NCBI GenBank assembly: GCA_013032095.1
Contig: WQBJ01000004.1
Location: forward strand, 124,001 to 188,000
Direction: 5' to 3'
From: Ruegeria atlantica
GTDB lineage: Bacteria > Pseudomonadota > Alphaproteobacteria > Rhodobacterales > Rhodobacteraceae
DNA: 64,000 bases
Positions 8,930 to 18,862 of the stretch are shown in pieces. Under the pieces are notes generated by a model. That model was not told where the DNA came from. It was given only the letters and a program-made list of their open reading frames with translations, and made no database searches. Both the position numbers and the translations under genes were made by a program. The stretch's first letter is position 1, and each line of letters opens with the position of its first letter.

Positions 8930-9006
8930 CGGGCTATGGCGCAGCCTGGTAGCGCGTCCGTCTGGGGGACGGAAGGTCGCAGGTTCGAGTCCTGCTAGCC
9001 CGACCA
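8930..9006 (+). tRNA. tRNA-Pro (anticodon GGG)
   Basis: A full 77-nt cloverleaf. The acceptor is CGGGCTA/TAGCCCG, the D stem GCGC/GCGC with AGCCTGGTA loop, the anticodon stem TCCGT/ACGGA with loop CTGGGGG (anticodon GGG, reading CCC/CCU) and the T arm GCAGG-TTCGAGT-CCTGC. The 3' CCA is encoded. Confidence 0.96.
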
Positions 9007-9067
9007 AATCACACCGACGTTTATGGCAAATAGGCCAGATCCCGCTCTGGCATCAGGGGGGATCGGA

Positions 9068-10147
9068 ATGACAGGTGTATGCCCAAACCAACAGATCGAG
9101 GCGATGATCGAACGCGGTGAGATCACAGCAAACCCCGAGATCATCGCTGCCCAAGTTCAGCCCGCCAGCCTGGATTTGCGTCTTGGAACAGTTGCTTACC
9201 GCGTGCGTGCGTCGTTTCTCGCGGGCGAAGGACGTTCGGTGGCGGATCGTTTGGCTGAGTTCGAGATGCATCGCATCGACATCTCGGACGGCGCAGTTCT
9301 TGAGAAAGGCTGCGTCTATCTGGTGCCACTAATGGAGTCGTTGGCCCTGCCCGATGGCGTCACTGCGGTGGCCAATGCCAAAAGCTCGACCGGGCGTCTG
9401 GATCTGCTGACGCGTACCATCACCGATGGCGGTACAGAATTCGACCGTGTTCCCGCTGGTTACACTGGACCTCTCTACGCCGAAATTTGCCCCCGCTCCT
9501 TCTCGGTGCTGGTGCGACCGGGCATGCGCCTGAATCAGATTCGATTCCGTCAGGGTCAGGCGGTACTCAGCGATGCGGAACTGACCGCGCTGCATAGTGA
9601 CTCACCTCTGGTGGATGGTCCTGCGGTGATTCAGGACGGCCTGGGGTTTTCGGTCGATCTACAACTGCCTGACACCGATCTGGTTGGCTATCGCGCCAAA
9701 CCGCATACCGGAGTGATCGACCTAGACCGGATCGGCGAATACGATCCGCAGGAATATTGGGAAGAGGTGCGCACCACCGACGGCCGTATTATTCTCGACC
9801 CAGGCGCATTTTACATCCTCGTCAGCCGCGAGGCGGTTCATATCCCGCCCCTGTATGCCGCTGAAATGGCGCCCTATTTAGCGATGGTAGGTGAATTCCG
9901 CGTTCACTACGCAGGTTTCTTTGACCCAGGTTTCGGCCACGCCGCAGCTGGTGGTGCGGGTTCGCGCGGCGTACTGGAAGTGCGCTGCCACGAGGCCCCA
10001 TTTGTGCTGGAGCATGGTCAGGTCGTCGGACGGCTTGTCTATGAGAAAATGGCCGAGATGCCTACGCAGCTATACGGTGCAGGCATCGCGTCAAACTATC
10101 AGGGACAAGGCCTGAAATTATCCAAACATTTCAAGTCAGTTAGCTGA
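9068..10147 (+). CDS. dcd: 2'-deoxycytidine 5'-triphosphate deaminase, double-length form
   Basis: A 359-aa protein, about twice the ~190-aa E. coli Dcd. The first half has VQPASLDLRLG and ANAKSSTGRLDLLTR with the catalytic-type Glu/Ser region. The second half repeats a dUTPase-like fold (GFFDPGFGHAAAGG, then LEVRCHEAPFVLEHGQ). This fused form is known in alphaproteobacteria. It deaminates dCTP to dUTP for dTMP synthesis. The ATG at 9068 is preceded by GGGGGGATCGGA; an upstream ATG at 9023 lies too close to the tRNA. Its TGA abuts the stop of the convergent gene in TGATCA. Confidence 0.9.
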   Translation: MTGVCPNQQIEAMIERGEITANPEIIAAQVQPASLDLRLGTVAYRVRASFLAGEGRSVADRLAEFEMHRIDISDGAVLEKGCVYLVPLMESLALPDGVTAVANAKSSTGRLDLLTRTITDGGTEFDRVPAGYTGPLYAEICPRSFSVLVRPGMRLNQIRFRQGQAVLSDAELTALHSDSPLVDGPAVIQDGLGFSVDLQLPDTDLVGYRAKPHTGVIDLDRIGEYDPQEYWEEVRTTDGRIILDPGAFYILVSREAVHIPPLYAAEMAPYLAMVGEFRVHYAGFFDPGFGHAAAGGAGSRGVLEVRCHEAPFVLEHGQVVGRLVYEKMAEMPTQLYGAGIASNYQGQGLKLSKHFKSVS

Positions 10148-10360
10148 TCAGAACTTTGTGAACCGCCGCATCTGGCGGGTGATCCGCTGCGCTTGTTTCA
10201 GGTTCTGCGACGAGCGTGGTCCGTTATTCCTCGCCCGCTTGGGTTCGTCTGGCTGGCCCCCCATGCGGCTCGCCATGTCAAATCCCTTATCCACGCCTTT
10301 GTTTACTAGGCGACGCATAACCTGACGTACGATCATGTCGATGATCCGATTGGCGTTCAT
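10148..10360 (-). CDS. Small basic hypothetical protein
   Basis: 70 aa, very basic, with no signal peptide or clear membrane segment. It begins with an amphipathic helix (MNANRIIDMIVRQVMRRLVN), followed by Gly/Arg/Asn-rich sequence and an Arg-rich tail. I do not recognise a function. It lies downstream of scpB on the same strand after 64 nt, and its stop touches that of dcd. Confidence 0.6.
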   Translation of the reverse strand: MNANRIIDMIVRQVMRRLVNKGVDKGFDMASRMGGQPDEPKRARNNGPRSSQNLKQAQRITRQMRRFTKF

Positions 10361-10424
10361 TGCTCAACTCCGTTTCCCGAGTCCCAACATAGGCGATCCG
10401 TATGACAACAAAAGGGCTGTCTGT

Positions 10425-11081
10425 TCACTCTTCCTCGAACAGTTCAGTCTGATCTTCCTCTTGTTCGTCATCGCGCCCCTCTCCCAGAGGGATGGTGCCC
10501 GGGGGCGGCCGATTTTCCAGCAACCCGGCTGCGCGCAGCTCTTTGAGCCCCGGCAGGTCGCGGGCGTTTTCCAACCCGAAATGGTCCAGGAATTGCGGCG
10601 TCACAACAAAGGTGACCGGACGACCCGGAGTCATACGGCGACGACCCAGCCTGATCCACTCCATCTCAAGCAATTGATCAATCGTCCCTCGCGAAACCGA
10701 GACACCACGGATTTCTTCAATCTCAGCCCGTGTGCAAGGCTGGTGATAGGCCACAATGGCCAGCGTCTCAATCGCTGCACGGCTGAGCTTGCGGGTTTCG
10801 ACTGTTTCCTTCTGCATCAGAAAACCCAGATCGGGTGCGGTACGGATTGCCCAGGCCTCACCCACACGGACCACACGGACACCGCGGCCTTCATAGCGTT
10901 TCTGAAGCATTTCAACCGCTTGCGCCGCATCGCTGCCATGAGGCATGCGCGCCTCCAAATCGGCAATCGTCACCGGCTCAGCACTCGCGAACAGTACGGC
11001 TTCGACCATGCGCTCTTGCTCAGCTATTGGTGGCGCTTCGAACAGGGTGCCGGTGCCTTCGTCTTCGGGGGCGTCAGTCAC
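10425..11081 (-). CDS. scpB: Segregation and condensation protein B
   Basis: A 218-aa ScpB with tandem winged helices (MVEAVLFASAEPVTIADLEAR; LSRAAIETLAIVAYHQPCTRAEIEEIRGVS). With ScpA and SMC it forms the bacterial condensin. A GTG start at 11081 with AGAGGA 9 nt upstream overlaps the scpA stop by 8 nt, indicating translational coupling. The acidic C-terminus is alphaproteobacterial in style. Confidence 0.9.
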   Translation of the reverse strand: MTDAPEDEGTGTLFEAPPIAEQERMVEAVLFASAEPVTIADLEARMPHGSDAAQAVEMLQKRYEGRGVRVVRVGEAWAIRTAPDLGFLMQKETVETRKLSRAAIETLAIVAYHQPCTRAEIEEIRGVSVSRGTIDQLLEMEWIRLGRRRMTPGRPVTFVVTPQFLDHFGLENARDLPGLKELRAAGLLENRPPPGTIPLGEGRDDEQEEDQTELFEEE

Positions 11082-11868
11082 GTGTTTCAGTCCTCTTGCG
11101 CAGATGGATCGGGGCAAAGGTTTCGCTTTGCTTGATTTCCATATGTCCTTCTTTCACCAGCTCCAGCGAGGCCGCAAAGGTCGCAGCCGTGGCCGAGCGG
11201 CGGCGCAACGGATCTGCATCCCAACCTTGGGGCAGATAGGTCTCCATATCCGTCCAGGTGCCCGCAAAACCGATCAGCGGTCGCATACGCTCCAGCGCCT
11301 GCTCCATGGTGAACACAGAGTCGCGGTCCATGACAAAGGGGCGGAATTCGTCGCGGGTGCGGATACGGGCGTAGCCCTGCATCAGATCCAGCAGTGTTGC
11401 CGAATAGGTTACCGTGCGGATGCGAGTGATATCCTCGCCCTGCCCGCGTCTGAAAAAGTCACGGCCCAGTTGATCGCGTGCCATAAGGCGCGCAGCGGAG
11501 TCACGCATGGCCTGAAGGCGCTCCAGCTGAAATGCCAGGTGCGCGGCCAGCTCCTCACCCGACGGCCCTTCGTCATCCGGATCTGGCGGCAGCAGCAGGC
11601 GGGATTTCAGGAAGGCCAGCCAAGCCGCCATTACCAGATAGTCAGCCGCCAGTTCAATTCGCAGCGCGCGGGCCTTTTCCACAAAGGCCAGATATTGCTG
11701 CGCCAGCGCAAGAACTGAGATTTTCCGCAAATCAACCTTCTGCGTCCGCGACAGAGTCAGCAGCACGTCCAGCGGACCTTCAAAACCGTCGACGTCAACG
11801 ATCAGGGCCTCGGCGGCCAGTCGATCGGCAACCGAGACGGGGTCTTCGCTAAAAAGGTTATCGTTCAT
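11074..11868 (-). CDS. scpA: Segregation and condensation protein A
   Basis: A 264-aa kleisin subunit of SMC-ScpAB. The N-terminal FEGPLDVLLTLSRTQKVDLRKISVLALAQQYL is the family signature that binds SMC and ScpB; the winged-helix C-terminus contains ATFAASLELVKEGHMEIKQSETF. It overlaps nagZ by 11 nt and scpB by 8 nt, so the whole run is one operon. Confidence 0.93.
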   Translation of the reverse strand: MNDNLFSEDPVSVADRLAAEALIVDVDGFEGPLDVLLTLSRTQKVDLRKISVLALAQQYLAFVEKARALRIELAADYLVMAAWLAFLKSRLLLPPDPDDEGPSGEELAAHLAFQLERLQAMRDSAARLMARDQLGRDFFRRGQGEDITRIRTVTYSATLLDLMQGYARIRTRDEFRPFVMDRDSVFTMEQALERMRPLIGFAGTWTDMETYLPQGWDADPLRRRSATAATFAASLELVKEGHMEIKQSETFAPIHLRKRTETRD

Positions 11869-12865
11869 ATACCTGCCCGCCCATTAGGGCAGATAGTTCC
11901 GCCTCGGCGGCAGGGATGTCAAGTTCCGCAGGCTTTTGACGCATCGCCAGAGCTTTTTCTGCGCGCTTCTGTGCCGGATCGGTCATCTCTCCGGCGGCTT
12001 CAAGCACATTGGTGCGGGCCTCGAACGTTCCGTTGCAATGCAGGACTACATCGCATCCTGCGGCCAACGCTTGGCGAGTGACGTCCTCTGGCGCGCCGTT
12101 TAGGGCTTTCATCGAAATATCGTCGGTCATGATAAGGCCGTCAAAACCGATCTGTTCGCGGATTAGGCCGATCATCGTTGGTGAGATCGTTGCCGGTTTG
12201 GTATCAATACGGTCATAAACCAGGTGCGCAGTCATTCCCATCGGCAGGTTGTTGAGCGCACGGAACGGCGCAAAATCAGCCTGCTCCAACGCGCCTTGCG
12301 ACAGGTCGACGTGCGGCAGGTCGTGATGGCTGTCCAATGTCGACAAGCCATGGCCCGGCATGTGTTTGACAACAGGCAGCACCCCCCCGTCCAGATGCCC
12401 CTTGGCGACAGCCTTTCCGATTTCGGCAACGGTTTTGGGGTCGGAGCCATAGCAGCGGTTCTTCAAAAACGCGTGAGTGCCCTCACGTGCCAGATCGACC
12501 ATGGGAGCACAGTTGCTGTCGATGCCAAGCTCAAAAAGCTCATTGGCGATCAGGCGGTAGCGCAGATACATGGCGCGTTCCGCCTGCTCTCCGGCTCGTT
12601 CAGCGTGATCCAGCGGCGGCATCCATTCCCGCGCCAGAGGGGCCCGCAGGCGCTGCACACGGCCGCCTTCCTGATCAATGGTGATCGGGCAATTACGCCC
12701 CACGGCCTCACGGAAATCATCGCACAGGGCACGGACCTGATCGGCCGTATCGACGTTGCGTGCAAATAAAATGAACCCAAACGGGTTCATTTCACGAAAC
12801 AGTCTCTTTTCCTCGGGCGTCAGGCGCAGGCCTTCCGCATCGGTGATCGCTGCGCCGAAACTCAC
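11858..12865 (-). CDS. nagZ: Beta-N-acetylhexosaminidase NagZ (GH3)
   Basis: A 335-aa GH3 enzyme that removes GlcNAc from anhydro-muropeptides during peptidoglycan recycling in the cytoplasm. KHMPGHGLSTLDSHHDLP carries the mobile His/Asp dyad, TIDQEGGRVQRLR is conserved, and MTDDISM contains the nucleophile Asp. The GTG at 12865 overlaps the SPOR stop in GTGA. An ATG 21 nt upstream lies inside the SPOR gene and is less likely. Confidence 0.9.
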   Translation of the reverse strand: MSFGAAITDAEGLRLTPEEKRLFREMNPFGFILFARNVDTADQVRALCDDFREAVGRNCPITIDQEGGRVQRLRAPLAREWMPPLDHAERAGEQAERAMYLRYRLIANELFELGIDSNCAPMVDLAREGTHAFLKNRCYGSDPKTVAEIGKAVAKGHLDGGVLPVVKHMPGHGLSTLDSHHDLPHVDLSQGALEQADFAPFRALNNLPMGMTAHLVYDRIDTKPATISPTMIGLIREQIGFDGLIMTDDISMKALNGAPEDVTRQALAAGCDVVLHCNGTFEARTNVLEAAGEMTDPAQKRAEKALAMRQKPAELDIPAAEAELSALMGGQVYER

Positions 12866-13926
12866 CGAGCAGCCACCGGGATGCAATCTGCACCCTGCGC
12901 CTGAAGTGCGGCACAGAACTGTCGCGAGTCGCTCAGATCGTTAAAACCCAGAACACGCAGGCGGTAGAAGGTGCGGCCACCACTTGAGGTTTTCTGTATA
13001 ACACGCTGCTTTCCGTTCATATATTCACCAAACCGCCCATTCAGACGGTTCCATTCCGCAAGAGCCACGTCCGAGCTTTCATACGCTCCCAACTGCGCCA
13101 TGCGAGTGCCCTTGGACAGGGTGTTCGGGTCCACATCCAAACCAACGGCTGCTTTGACGGCAGCGTTGATTGCAGCCTCGGTGCTGCTGTTCGGGGTAAT
13201 ACCGCTGGGTGTGACACGGGCCGGGCGGGTGTTCGGGCGCAGAGACCGGCGGACACCCGGCTGTGCGGCCAGTTCTGGATCGGGCAGTTGCGCGGCCAGA
13301 TCGGCGGGGTCGATCGCGGGTTCTTCCTCAGGTGTTACCAGAGCGGCCAATTGCACACCAGGCTCGTCCGGTTGGTCAATCTTTACCGCCTCGCCCGCCA
13401 GTTCGGCAACCAGAGCATCCACCGTTCCCTGACGCAGCTGCGCGGCTTCCTGATCAGAGATCTCTTCCTCAACCACGTGCACAGCGGGGGTTGCTTTCAG
13501 AGGTTCTACGGGTGTGTCTTCGTCCGTCAGCGACACCGGGCGCGGGGCAAGGATCAGACGATCTGCCGGAGGTGCCGCGGTTCCGACAGCGGCTACCGCG
13601 TTCACGGCCAAGCCCTGGTGATCCGCTGGTGTTCCGCCCGGATTCTCGGGCTGAATGCGCATCGGCCCTTCGATCGCCCGTACAACCGGCACGCCGCTGA
13701 CATCGCGCATCACCAGTTTATAACCCCAAACGCCAACCCCGGCGACCAGTGCCAAAGACGCCACCGCCCCCATCGCATTGACGATACGGCTAAGGCCCGC
13801 AGCACGCGGTGCCTCCTCATACCCCTGCATGTCATCGGAATAATCGTACCCATCCTGAGGATGCGGTTGATTCGTGTAATGCATCTGCTCGGGGCGCGCT
13901 TGCCCCGAGTAATCGTAACGTGCCAT
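12862..13926 (-). CDS. SPOR-domain membrane protein
   Basis: 354 aa. A Tyr/Gln/Asp-rich cytoplasmic N-terminus is followed by one membrane helix (about residues 46-70, VNAMGAVASLALVAGVGVWG), a long Pro/Glu/Ala-rich periplasmic linker and a C-terminal SPOR domain (GTRMAQLGAYESSDVALAEW...YRLRVLGF). SPOR domains bind glycan strands lacking stem peptides at the septum. It is translationally coupled to nagZ, so two peptidoglycan functions share one transcript. Confidence 0.87.
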   Translation of the reverse strand: MARYDYSGQARPEQMHYTNQPHPQDGYDYSDDMQGYEEAPRAAGLSRIVNAMGAVASLALVAGVGVWGYKLVMRDVSGVPVVRAIEGPMRIQPENPGGTPADHQGLAVNAVAAVGTAAPPADRLILAPRPVSLTDEDTPVEPLKATPAVHVVEEEISDQEAAQLRQGTVDALVAELAGEAVKIDQPDEPGVQLAALVTPEEEPAIDPADLAAQLPDPELAAQPGVRRSLRPNTRPARVTPSGITPNSSTEAAINAAVKAAVGLDVDPNTLSKGTRMAQLGAYESSDVALAEWNRLNGRFGEYMNGKQRVIQKTSSGGRTFYRLRVLGFNDLSDSRQFCAALQAQGADCIPVAAR

Positions 13927-14014
13927 GTCCGCCTCACCGCCCGATTCACGCCTGAAAATAAGGCGCGCGGGTCATTTCTTGCCTACCTCGTACCGGCGCG
14001 TCGGGCGGAGTTTG

Positions 14015-15760
14015 TCACCGCATCTCCAGCGCCGGAGTGACGCCAAGAATACCCAAGCCCGCTGAAATCACAACAGAAACAGCCCGGGCCAGTGCGATTT
14101 TCGACTGGCTTGTGGCAACATCGCCATCCTGAATGAAACGCAGTTGGGTTTCATCGTTACCCTTATTCCACAGCGCGTGGAAGTCCCCTGCGAGTTCGTA
14201 GAGGTAGAAGGCAACGCGGTGCGGTTCGTTGGTCCGCGCGGCAATCTCAACCAGACGCGGCCACTCAGCCAGCTTTTTGGCAACGGTCAGTTCCGAGGCG
14301 TGATCGTTCTTGCTCAGATCAGTTCCGGACAGGGTCGCGTCATCGGCAGCAATCCCGGCCTCGGCTGCGCGGCGCAGCACGCTCATGACGCGGGCATGAG
14401 CATATTGCACGTAGAATACGGGGTTCTCGCGGCTCTGCTCCAGCACCTTGTCGAAATCGAAGTCCAAAGGCGCATCGTTCTTGCGGGTTAGCATCACGAA
14501 ACGGGTCACGTCCGGGCCCACCTGGTCGACCACGTCGCGCAGGGTGACAAAGTTCCCTGCCCGCTTGGACATCTTGAACGGTTCGCCGTTCTTCCACAGC
14601 TTCACTAGCTGGGTCAGCTTGATATCCAGCGGCACTTTACCATCGGAGAGCGCCGACACGGCTGCCTTCATCCGCTTTACATAGCCGCCATGATCCGCGC
14701 CAAACACGTCGATCAGCGCGTCAAAGCCACGGCTGACTTTGTCGTAGTGATAAGCAATATCCGGGGCAAAATAGGTCCACGAGCCGTCCGACTTCTTAAC
14801 GGGGCGGTCGACGTCATCGCCATGTTCGGTCGATTTGAACAGCGTCTGTTCGCGCGGCTCCCAATCTTCGGGCTTCTTGCCCTTGGGCGGCTCCAGCACG
14901 CCTTCGTAGATCAGGCCTTTCTCGGTCAGCGACTTCAGCGCGGCCTCGATCCGACCGGTGCCATAAAGCGACTTCTCCGAGAAAAACACGTCCATCTCGA
15001 CGCCCAGCGCCTTCAGGTCGGCGCGGATCAGGTCCATCATTGCGTCGGTGGCAAAGTTGCGCAGCTCTTCCAGCCATTCGCTTTCTGGCTTGTCGATCAG
15101 GCCGTCACCATATTTCTCTTTCAGCGCCTCGCCGATCGGGATCAGGTAGTCGCCCGGATAGAGCCCCTCGGCAATCTCGGGGCTCAGGCCATTGGCCTCG
15201 CGATAGCGTTCATAGGCCGAGCGCGCCAGCACATCCACCTGCGCACCACCGTCATTGATGTAGTACTCACGGGTCACATCATGGCCGGAATAGGCCAGCA
15301 AGCTCGCCAGAGCATCACCAAACACAGCCCCCCGCGTATGGCCCACATGCAGCGGACCGGTCGGGTTGGCCGAGACATACTCCACGTTAACCTTCTGCCC
15401 CTGCCCCATGGTCGACCGACCGTAGTCAGTGCCCTTCTCCAGCACCGCCGCCAGAACGCCCTGCCAAACGGAGGGCGCAAGACGCAGGTTCAGGAAACCG
15501 GGTCCGGCTACTTCGGCGCTGGTTATCCGCTCATCCGCCGCCAGCTTACCGGCCAGCACATCGGCAATGTCACGCGGCTTCATCTTGGTCGGTTTCGCCA
15601 GCACCATCGCCGCGTTGGTCGCCATATCCCCATGCGCCGCATCGCGCGGCGGTTCAACGGCCACGTTGTCAAAGCTCAGCCCTTCGGGCAGCGCGCCTTC
15701 GGACTGCATCTGCGCCAGCGCGTCCAGTACCAGGCCGCGGATCTCGGAAAACAGGTTCAT
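14015..15760 (-). CDS. argS: Arginyl-tRNA synthetase
   Basis: A 581-aa class I synthetase. The HIGH-like motif is HVGHTRG inside [16 protein letters not shown], the KMSKS-like loop is KMSKRAGN, and the C-terminal DALR anticodon-binding domain ends [11 protein letters not shown]. The start [15 protein letters not shown] at 15760 is preferred. A frame extension to 16012 is antisense to the next gene and carries no family similarity. It leads into the SPOR-nagZ-scpAB operon after 88 nt. Confidence 0.96.
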   Translation of the reverse strand: MNLFSEIRGLVLDALAQMQSEGALPEGLSFDNVAVEPPRDAAHGDMATNAAMVLAKPTKMKPRDIADVLAGKLAADERITSAEVAGPGFLNLRLAPSVWQGVLAAVLEKGTDYGRSTMGQGQKVNVEYVSANPTGPLHVGHTRGAVFGDALASLLAYSGHDVTREYYINDGGAQVDVLARSAYERYREANGLSPEIAEGLYPGDYLIPIGEALKEKYGDGLIDKPESEWLEELRNFATDAMMDLIRADLKALGVEMDVFFSEKSLYGTGRIEAALKSLTEKGLIYEGVLEPPKGKKPEDWEPREQTLFKSTEHGDDVDRPVKKSDGSWTYFAPDIAYHYDKVSRGFDALIDVFGADHGGYVKRMKAAVSALSDGKVPLDIKLTQLVKLWKNGEPFKMSKRAGNFVTLRDVVDQVGPDVTRFVMLTRKNDAPLDFDFDKVLEQSRENPVFYVQYAHARVMSVLRRAAEAGIAADDATLSGTDLSKNDHASELTVAKKLAEWPRLVEIAARTNEPHRVAFYLYELAGDFHALWNKGNDETQLRFIQDGDVATSQSKIALARAVSVVISAGLGILGVTPALEMR

Positions 15761-15893
15761 TTCGGATGTCCTTTTGCTTGCCCGGCGGTTTATCACGCAC
15801 TGCGGTAAGGTCAATGGACGCCTAAAGTTTGAGCTTGGTTTAACGCCAAAGCTAGCTAATGTCGGCATAAATCTGTTACCCGGAGACCCGACG

Positions 15894-16445
15894 ATGCGCC
15901 TTGCCCTGCCCCTTAGCCTTCTGCTGACCACTGCACTTCCCGTATCGTCCGAGATGCCTGCGCCACAAGGCCACGTATTACTGACACTGGGCGGCGCCGT
16001 GACCGAGACCAACCTGCCCGCGCGGGGAGAAAATGACGGTGGACTATTGGGCTATCTCGAGGTCCAGCACGACGGCGCGGTTGGTTTCGATGCGGCAGCG
16101 CTGGATGGGTTCGAGCAATTTGAAATTACAATCACCTATGGTCCGGAAGGCAATCAGCGCGACATCACCTTTTCGGGCCCGCGTCTTTCAGAGGTGATGA
16201 CCCAAGCCGGGGCAGAAGGGAAAACAGCGAAGCCTATGGCGATGGATGGCTATCAGGCCGAAATTCCATGGGACAGAATCGCGGAGAACCAACCTATCGT
16301 GGCAACTCACGCCGATGGCAGTCCGATGGGGATCGGCGGGTACGGCCCGACCATGATCGTCTTCCCGCCCACAGATGATGCCGATCAGGCACAGGAACAG
16401 GCCGGTCAGCAGGTCTGGGCACTGGCCTATATCGGAGTCGAGTAA
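15894..16445 (+). CDS. Exported molybdopterin-binding-fold-like protein
   Basis: 183 aa with a signal peptide ([20 protein letters not shown]). The rest resembles the small oxidoreductase molybdopterin-binding-fold proteins: [30 protein letters not shown], then [15 protein letters not shown] and YGPTMIVFP. The cofactor-binding Cys of true sulfite oxidases is not seen, so it may not bind molybdenum. It is probably periplasmic. Start behind CCGGAGACCCGACG. Confidence 0.65.
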   Translation: MRLALPLSLLLTTALPVSSEMPAPQGHVLLTLGGAVTETNLPARGENDGGLLGYLEVQHDGAVGFDAAALDGFEQFEITITYGPEGNQRDITFSGPRLSEVMTQAGAEGKTAKPMAMDGYQAEIPWDRIAENQPIVATHADGSPMGIGGYGPTMIVFPPTDDADQAQEQAGQQVWALAYIGVE

Positions 16446-17588
16446 TCAGCGACCGGTCAGCCGGGCGTGGTCCTGAAGCGCAAACCGGTCGGTCATCCCG
16501 GCAATGTAGTCCGATACAATCCGAGCTAAGGCCGTTTCATTTGGAGCCGCCTCGATCTCGGAATGCCAATGCGCGGGCATCTGTTTCGGGTCGTTCAGAT
16601 AGAGGGGGAACAATTCCTCAACCACCGTACCGACCTCGGCCCGCACCTTCATGACACTCGGCGCACGATACATCCGTGAAAACAGAAAACTCCGAATTTC
16701 CTTGAGCTGCGCCCAAAGCCCGCCTGAGAACTGGATCACCGGATAGCCCAGATGCCGAATTTCCTCGACCGTCTGTGCGCCGGAACCGGCGATCAAATCC
16801 CGCGAGGTATCGATGACGTCCGAAACCATGACCCCGAATACGCGTCGTAGTGCCTCGTGCCGGCGTCGATACGGGTCGATTCCCGGATACTTGCGATCTA
16901 CCTCGGCATAGCAAGCACCTACGATGGGCAAGTCCCGAATTTCTTCATCCGTGAACAGGCCTGCACGCAAACCATCCAGCAAGTCATGGTTGTTATAGGC
17001 GATATCATCGGACAAAGCCGCTACCTGAGCCTCTGCGCTGGCATGAGTGTGCAGTTCCAAGTCAAAGCCGCCATTGCATTCTGCCAGTGCCCATGGGAGC
17101 TCGCCCACAACCGGCCCGTTGTGTTTCGCAATCCCTTCCAAACATTCCCATGTCAGATTGCAGCCATCGAATTCGGCGTAATGACGCTCCAACTTGGTCA
17201 GGACCCTTATTGCCTGCGCATTGTGATCAAACCCGCCATAAGGCCCCATCAACGCGTGTAGGGCATCTTCTCCAGTATGGCCGAAGGGTGTGTGTCCCAG
17301 ATCATGCGCCAATGCGACGGCCTCGGTCAGCTCCGGGTTAAGGCCAAGCGCGCCTGCGATGGTGCGCGCCACCTGCGCTACTTCGATGGAATGGGTCAGA
17401 CGTGTGCGATAGCTGTCGCCCTCATGCTCCACAAACACTTGCGTCTTGTGCTTTAGTCGCCGAAAGGCGCTGGCGTGAATGATCCTGTCGCGATCACGCT
17501 GAAAGCATGACCGGAAACTGCTTTCTTCCTCCGGCACAAGCCGCCCCTTGGCACGGCCTGGATCCGAGGCAAAACCCGCTCTGTCCAA
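16446..17588 (-). CDS. dgt: Deoxyguanosinetriphosphate triphosphohydrolase-like protein
   Basis: A 380-aa HD-domain dNTPase of the Dgt family. The metal ligands lie in RTRLTHSIEVAQ (His66) and VALAHDLGHTPFGHTGE (His95, Asp96), with a further Asp in ALSDDIAYNNHD. The family hydrolyses dNTP to deoxynucleoside and triphosphate. It is divergent from the iron-sulfur carrier gene; only 76 nt separate the starts. Confidence 0.92.
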   Translation of the reverse strand: MDRAGFASDPGRAKGRLVPEEESSFRSCFQRDRDRIIHASAFRRLKHKTQVFVEHEGDSYRTRLTHSIEVAQVARTIAGALGLNPELTEAVALAHDLGHTPFGHTGEDALHALMGPYGGFDHNAQAIRVLTKLERHYAEFDGCNLTWECLEGIAKHNGPVVGELPWALAECNGGFDLELHTHASAEAQVAALSDDIAYNNHDLLDGLRAGLFTDEEIRDLPIVGACYAEVDRKYPGIDPYRRRHEALRRVFGVMVSDVIDTSRDLIAGSGAQTVEEIRHLGYPVIQFSGGLWAQLKEIRSFLFSRMYRAPSVMKVRAEVGTVVEELFPLYLNDPKQMPAHWHSEIEAAPNETALARIVSDYIAGMTDRFALQDHARLTGR

Positions 17589-17664
17589 AGGTCTTGTCCT
17601 TGTCGCCTGTCGTTAGGTCTCATATATTGTACCGTGCTGAAGAAATAAACCTTTGGAGACCGGC

Positions 17665-17988
17665 ATGAATCTGCCCCCAACAGTCACAGAACGCGCCTTT
17701 AATCGGCTCGCCGAGATTGGCGCAGCAGATCAGGGACAGGCCCTGCGCGTCGCGGTGGAAGGCGGCGGATGCTCCGGTTTTCAATATGAAATCGCGTTGG
17801 ATGAACCTAAAGAGGACGACCTGATCCTGGAAGGCAAAGGTCAAAAAGTCATCGTGGACTCGGTTTCTCTGCCATTTCTCGAAAATGCGGTTATCGACTT
17901 TACGCAAGAATTGATCGGTGCGCGTTTTGTAATCGAAAATCCGAACGCCACGTCCTCATGCGGCTGTGGGACCTCTTTTTCGATGTAA
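17665..17988 (+). CDS. erpA: HesB/IscA-type iron-sulfur cluster carrier (ErpA-like)
   Basis: 107 aa. The three conserved cysteines of A-type carriers are present: GGGCSGFQY and the C-terminal SCGCGTSF. It delivers [Fe-S] clusters to target enzymes, possibly IspG encoded in this window. The ATG at 17665 is behind TTGGAGACC. Assignment to ErpA rather than IscA is by overall resemblance only. Confidence 0.85.
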   Translation: MNLPPTVTERAFNRLAEIGAADQGQALRVAVEGGGCSGFQYEIALDEPKEDDLILEGKGQKVIVDSVSLPFLENAVIDFTQELIGARFVIENPNATSSCGCGTSFSM

Positions 17989-17994
17989 TCGCCA

Positions 17995-18013
17995 GCGGGG
18001 GCTTTGCCCCCGC
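17995..18013 (+). terminator. GC-rich hairpin after the iron-sulfur carrier gene
   Basis: GCGGGGGC-TTT-GCCCCCGC forms a perfect 8-bp stem, 7 nt after the stop codon. No U run follows, so it may be a weak terminator or an mRNA-end stabiliser. Confidence 0.5.
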
Positions 18014-18078
18014 CATCCGCCTTGCCGTTGGGCTCGTTCTAGGCGATAGGTTGCCTCAAGCCACCGGAGGGATCGCGC

Positions 18079-18858
18079 ATGAAAATCGCCACGTTCAACA
18101 TCAACGGCATTAAAGCGCGGGCTGAGGCTTTGCCCCGGTGGTTGGATGATGCGCAACCCGATGTAGTTCTGCTGCAGGAGATCAAGTCGGTCGACGAGAA
18201 CTTCCCGCGCGAGATATTCGAGGAACGGGGATACAACGTCGAAACACACGGACAAAAAAGCTTTAACGGCGTCGCGATCCTGTCGAAGCTGCCTCTTGAA
18301 GATGTCTCCCGCGGACTGCCGGGCGATGATGAGGATGAACAGGCACGCTGGATCGAAGCCACGGTGATCGGCAAAAAGGCATTGCGGATATGCGGGTTGT
18401 ATCTGCCCAACGGCAATCCGGTGCCTGGTCCGAAGTACGACTATAAGCTGGCGTGGATGGAGCGTTTGTATAACCGCGCCCGCGATCTGATGGCCAGCGA
18501 AGAGCCAGCCCTCATGGCAGGTGACTACAATATCATTCCACAGGCCGAAGATGCTGCCCGACCGGATGCCTGGCGCGAGGATGCCTTGTTTCGCCCTGAA
18601 AGCCGGGCCGCGTTTCGAAAAATTCTCAATCTGGGCTTCACCGAGGCGTTCCGAGCCCGCACTCAAGGTCCTGGCCACTATTCGTTTTGGGACTATCAGG
18701 CCGGCGCTTGGAACAAGAATGACGGCATCCGTATCGACCACTTCCTGCTGACACCGCAAGCCGCCGATCTTATGCGCGATTGCCAGATTGAATCAGCAGT
18801 ACGCGGGCAAGAAAAACCGTCGGATCACGTGCCGGTCTGGGTCGACCTAGACCTGTAA
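18079..18858 (+). CDS. xthA: Exodeoxyribonuclease III
   Basis: A 259-aa AP endonuclease/3'-5' exonuclease of the EEP superfamily. MKIATFNINGIKAR, LLQEIKS (catalytic Glu), GLYLPNGN, MAGDYNIIP and the final SDHVPVWVDL are all present. It cleaves at abasic sites in base-excision repair. Confidence 0.94.
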   Translation: MKIATFNINGIKARAEALPRWLDDAQPDVVLLQEIKSVDENFPREIFEERGYNVETHGQKSFNGVAILSKLPLEDVSRGLPGDDEDEQARWIEATVIGKKALRICGLYLPNGNPVPGPKYDYKLAWMERLYNRARDLMASEEPALMAGDYNIIPQAEDAARPDAWREDALFRPESRAAFRKILNLGFTEAFRARTQGPGHYSFWDYQAGAWNKNDGIRIDHFLLTPQAADLMRDCQIESAVRGQEKPSDHVPVWVDLDL

Positions 18859-18862
18859 CGAG

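Noticed and set aside
15761..16012. N-terminal extension of ArgS
   Set aside because: The extension is antisense to the exported molybdopterin-fold-like gene and has no synthetase similarity; MNLFSEIRG is the normal start.
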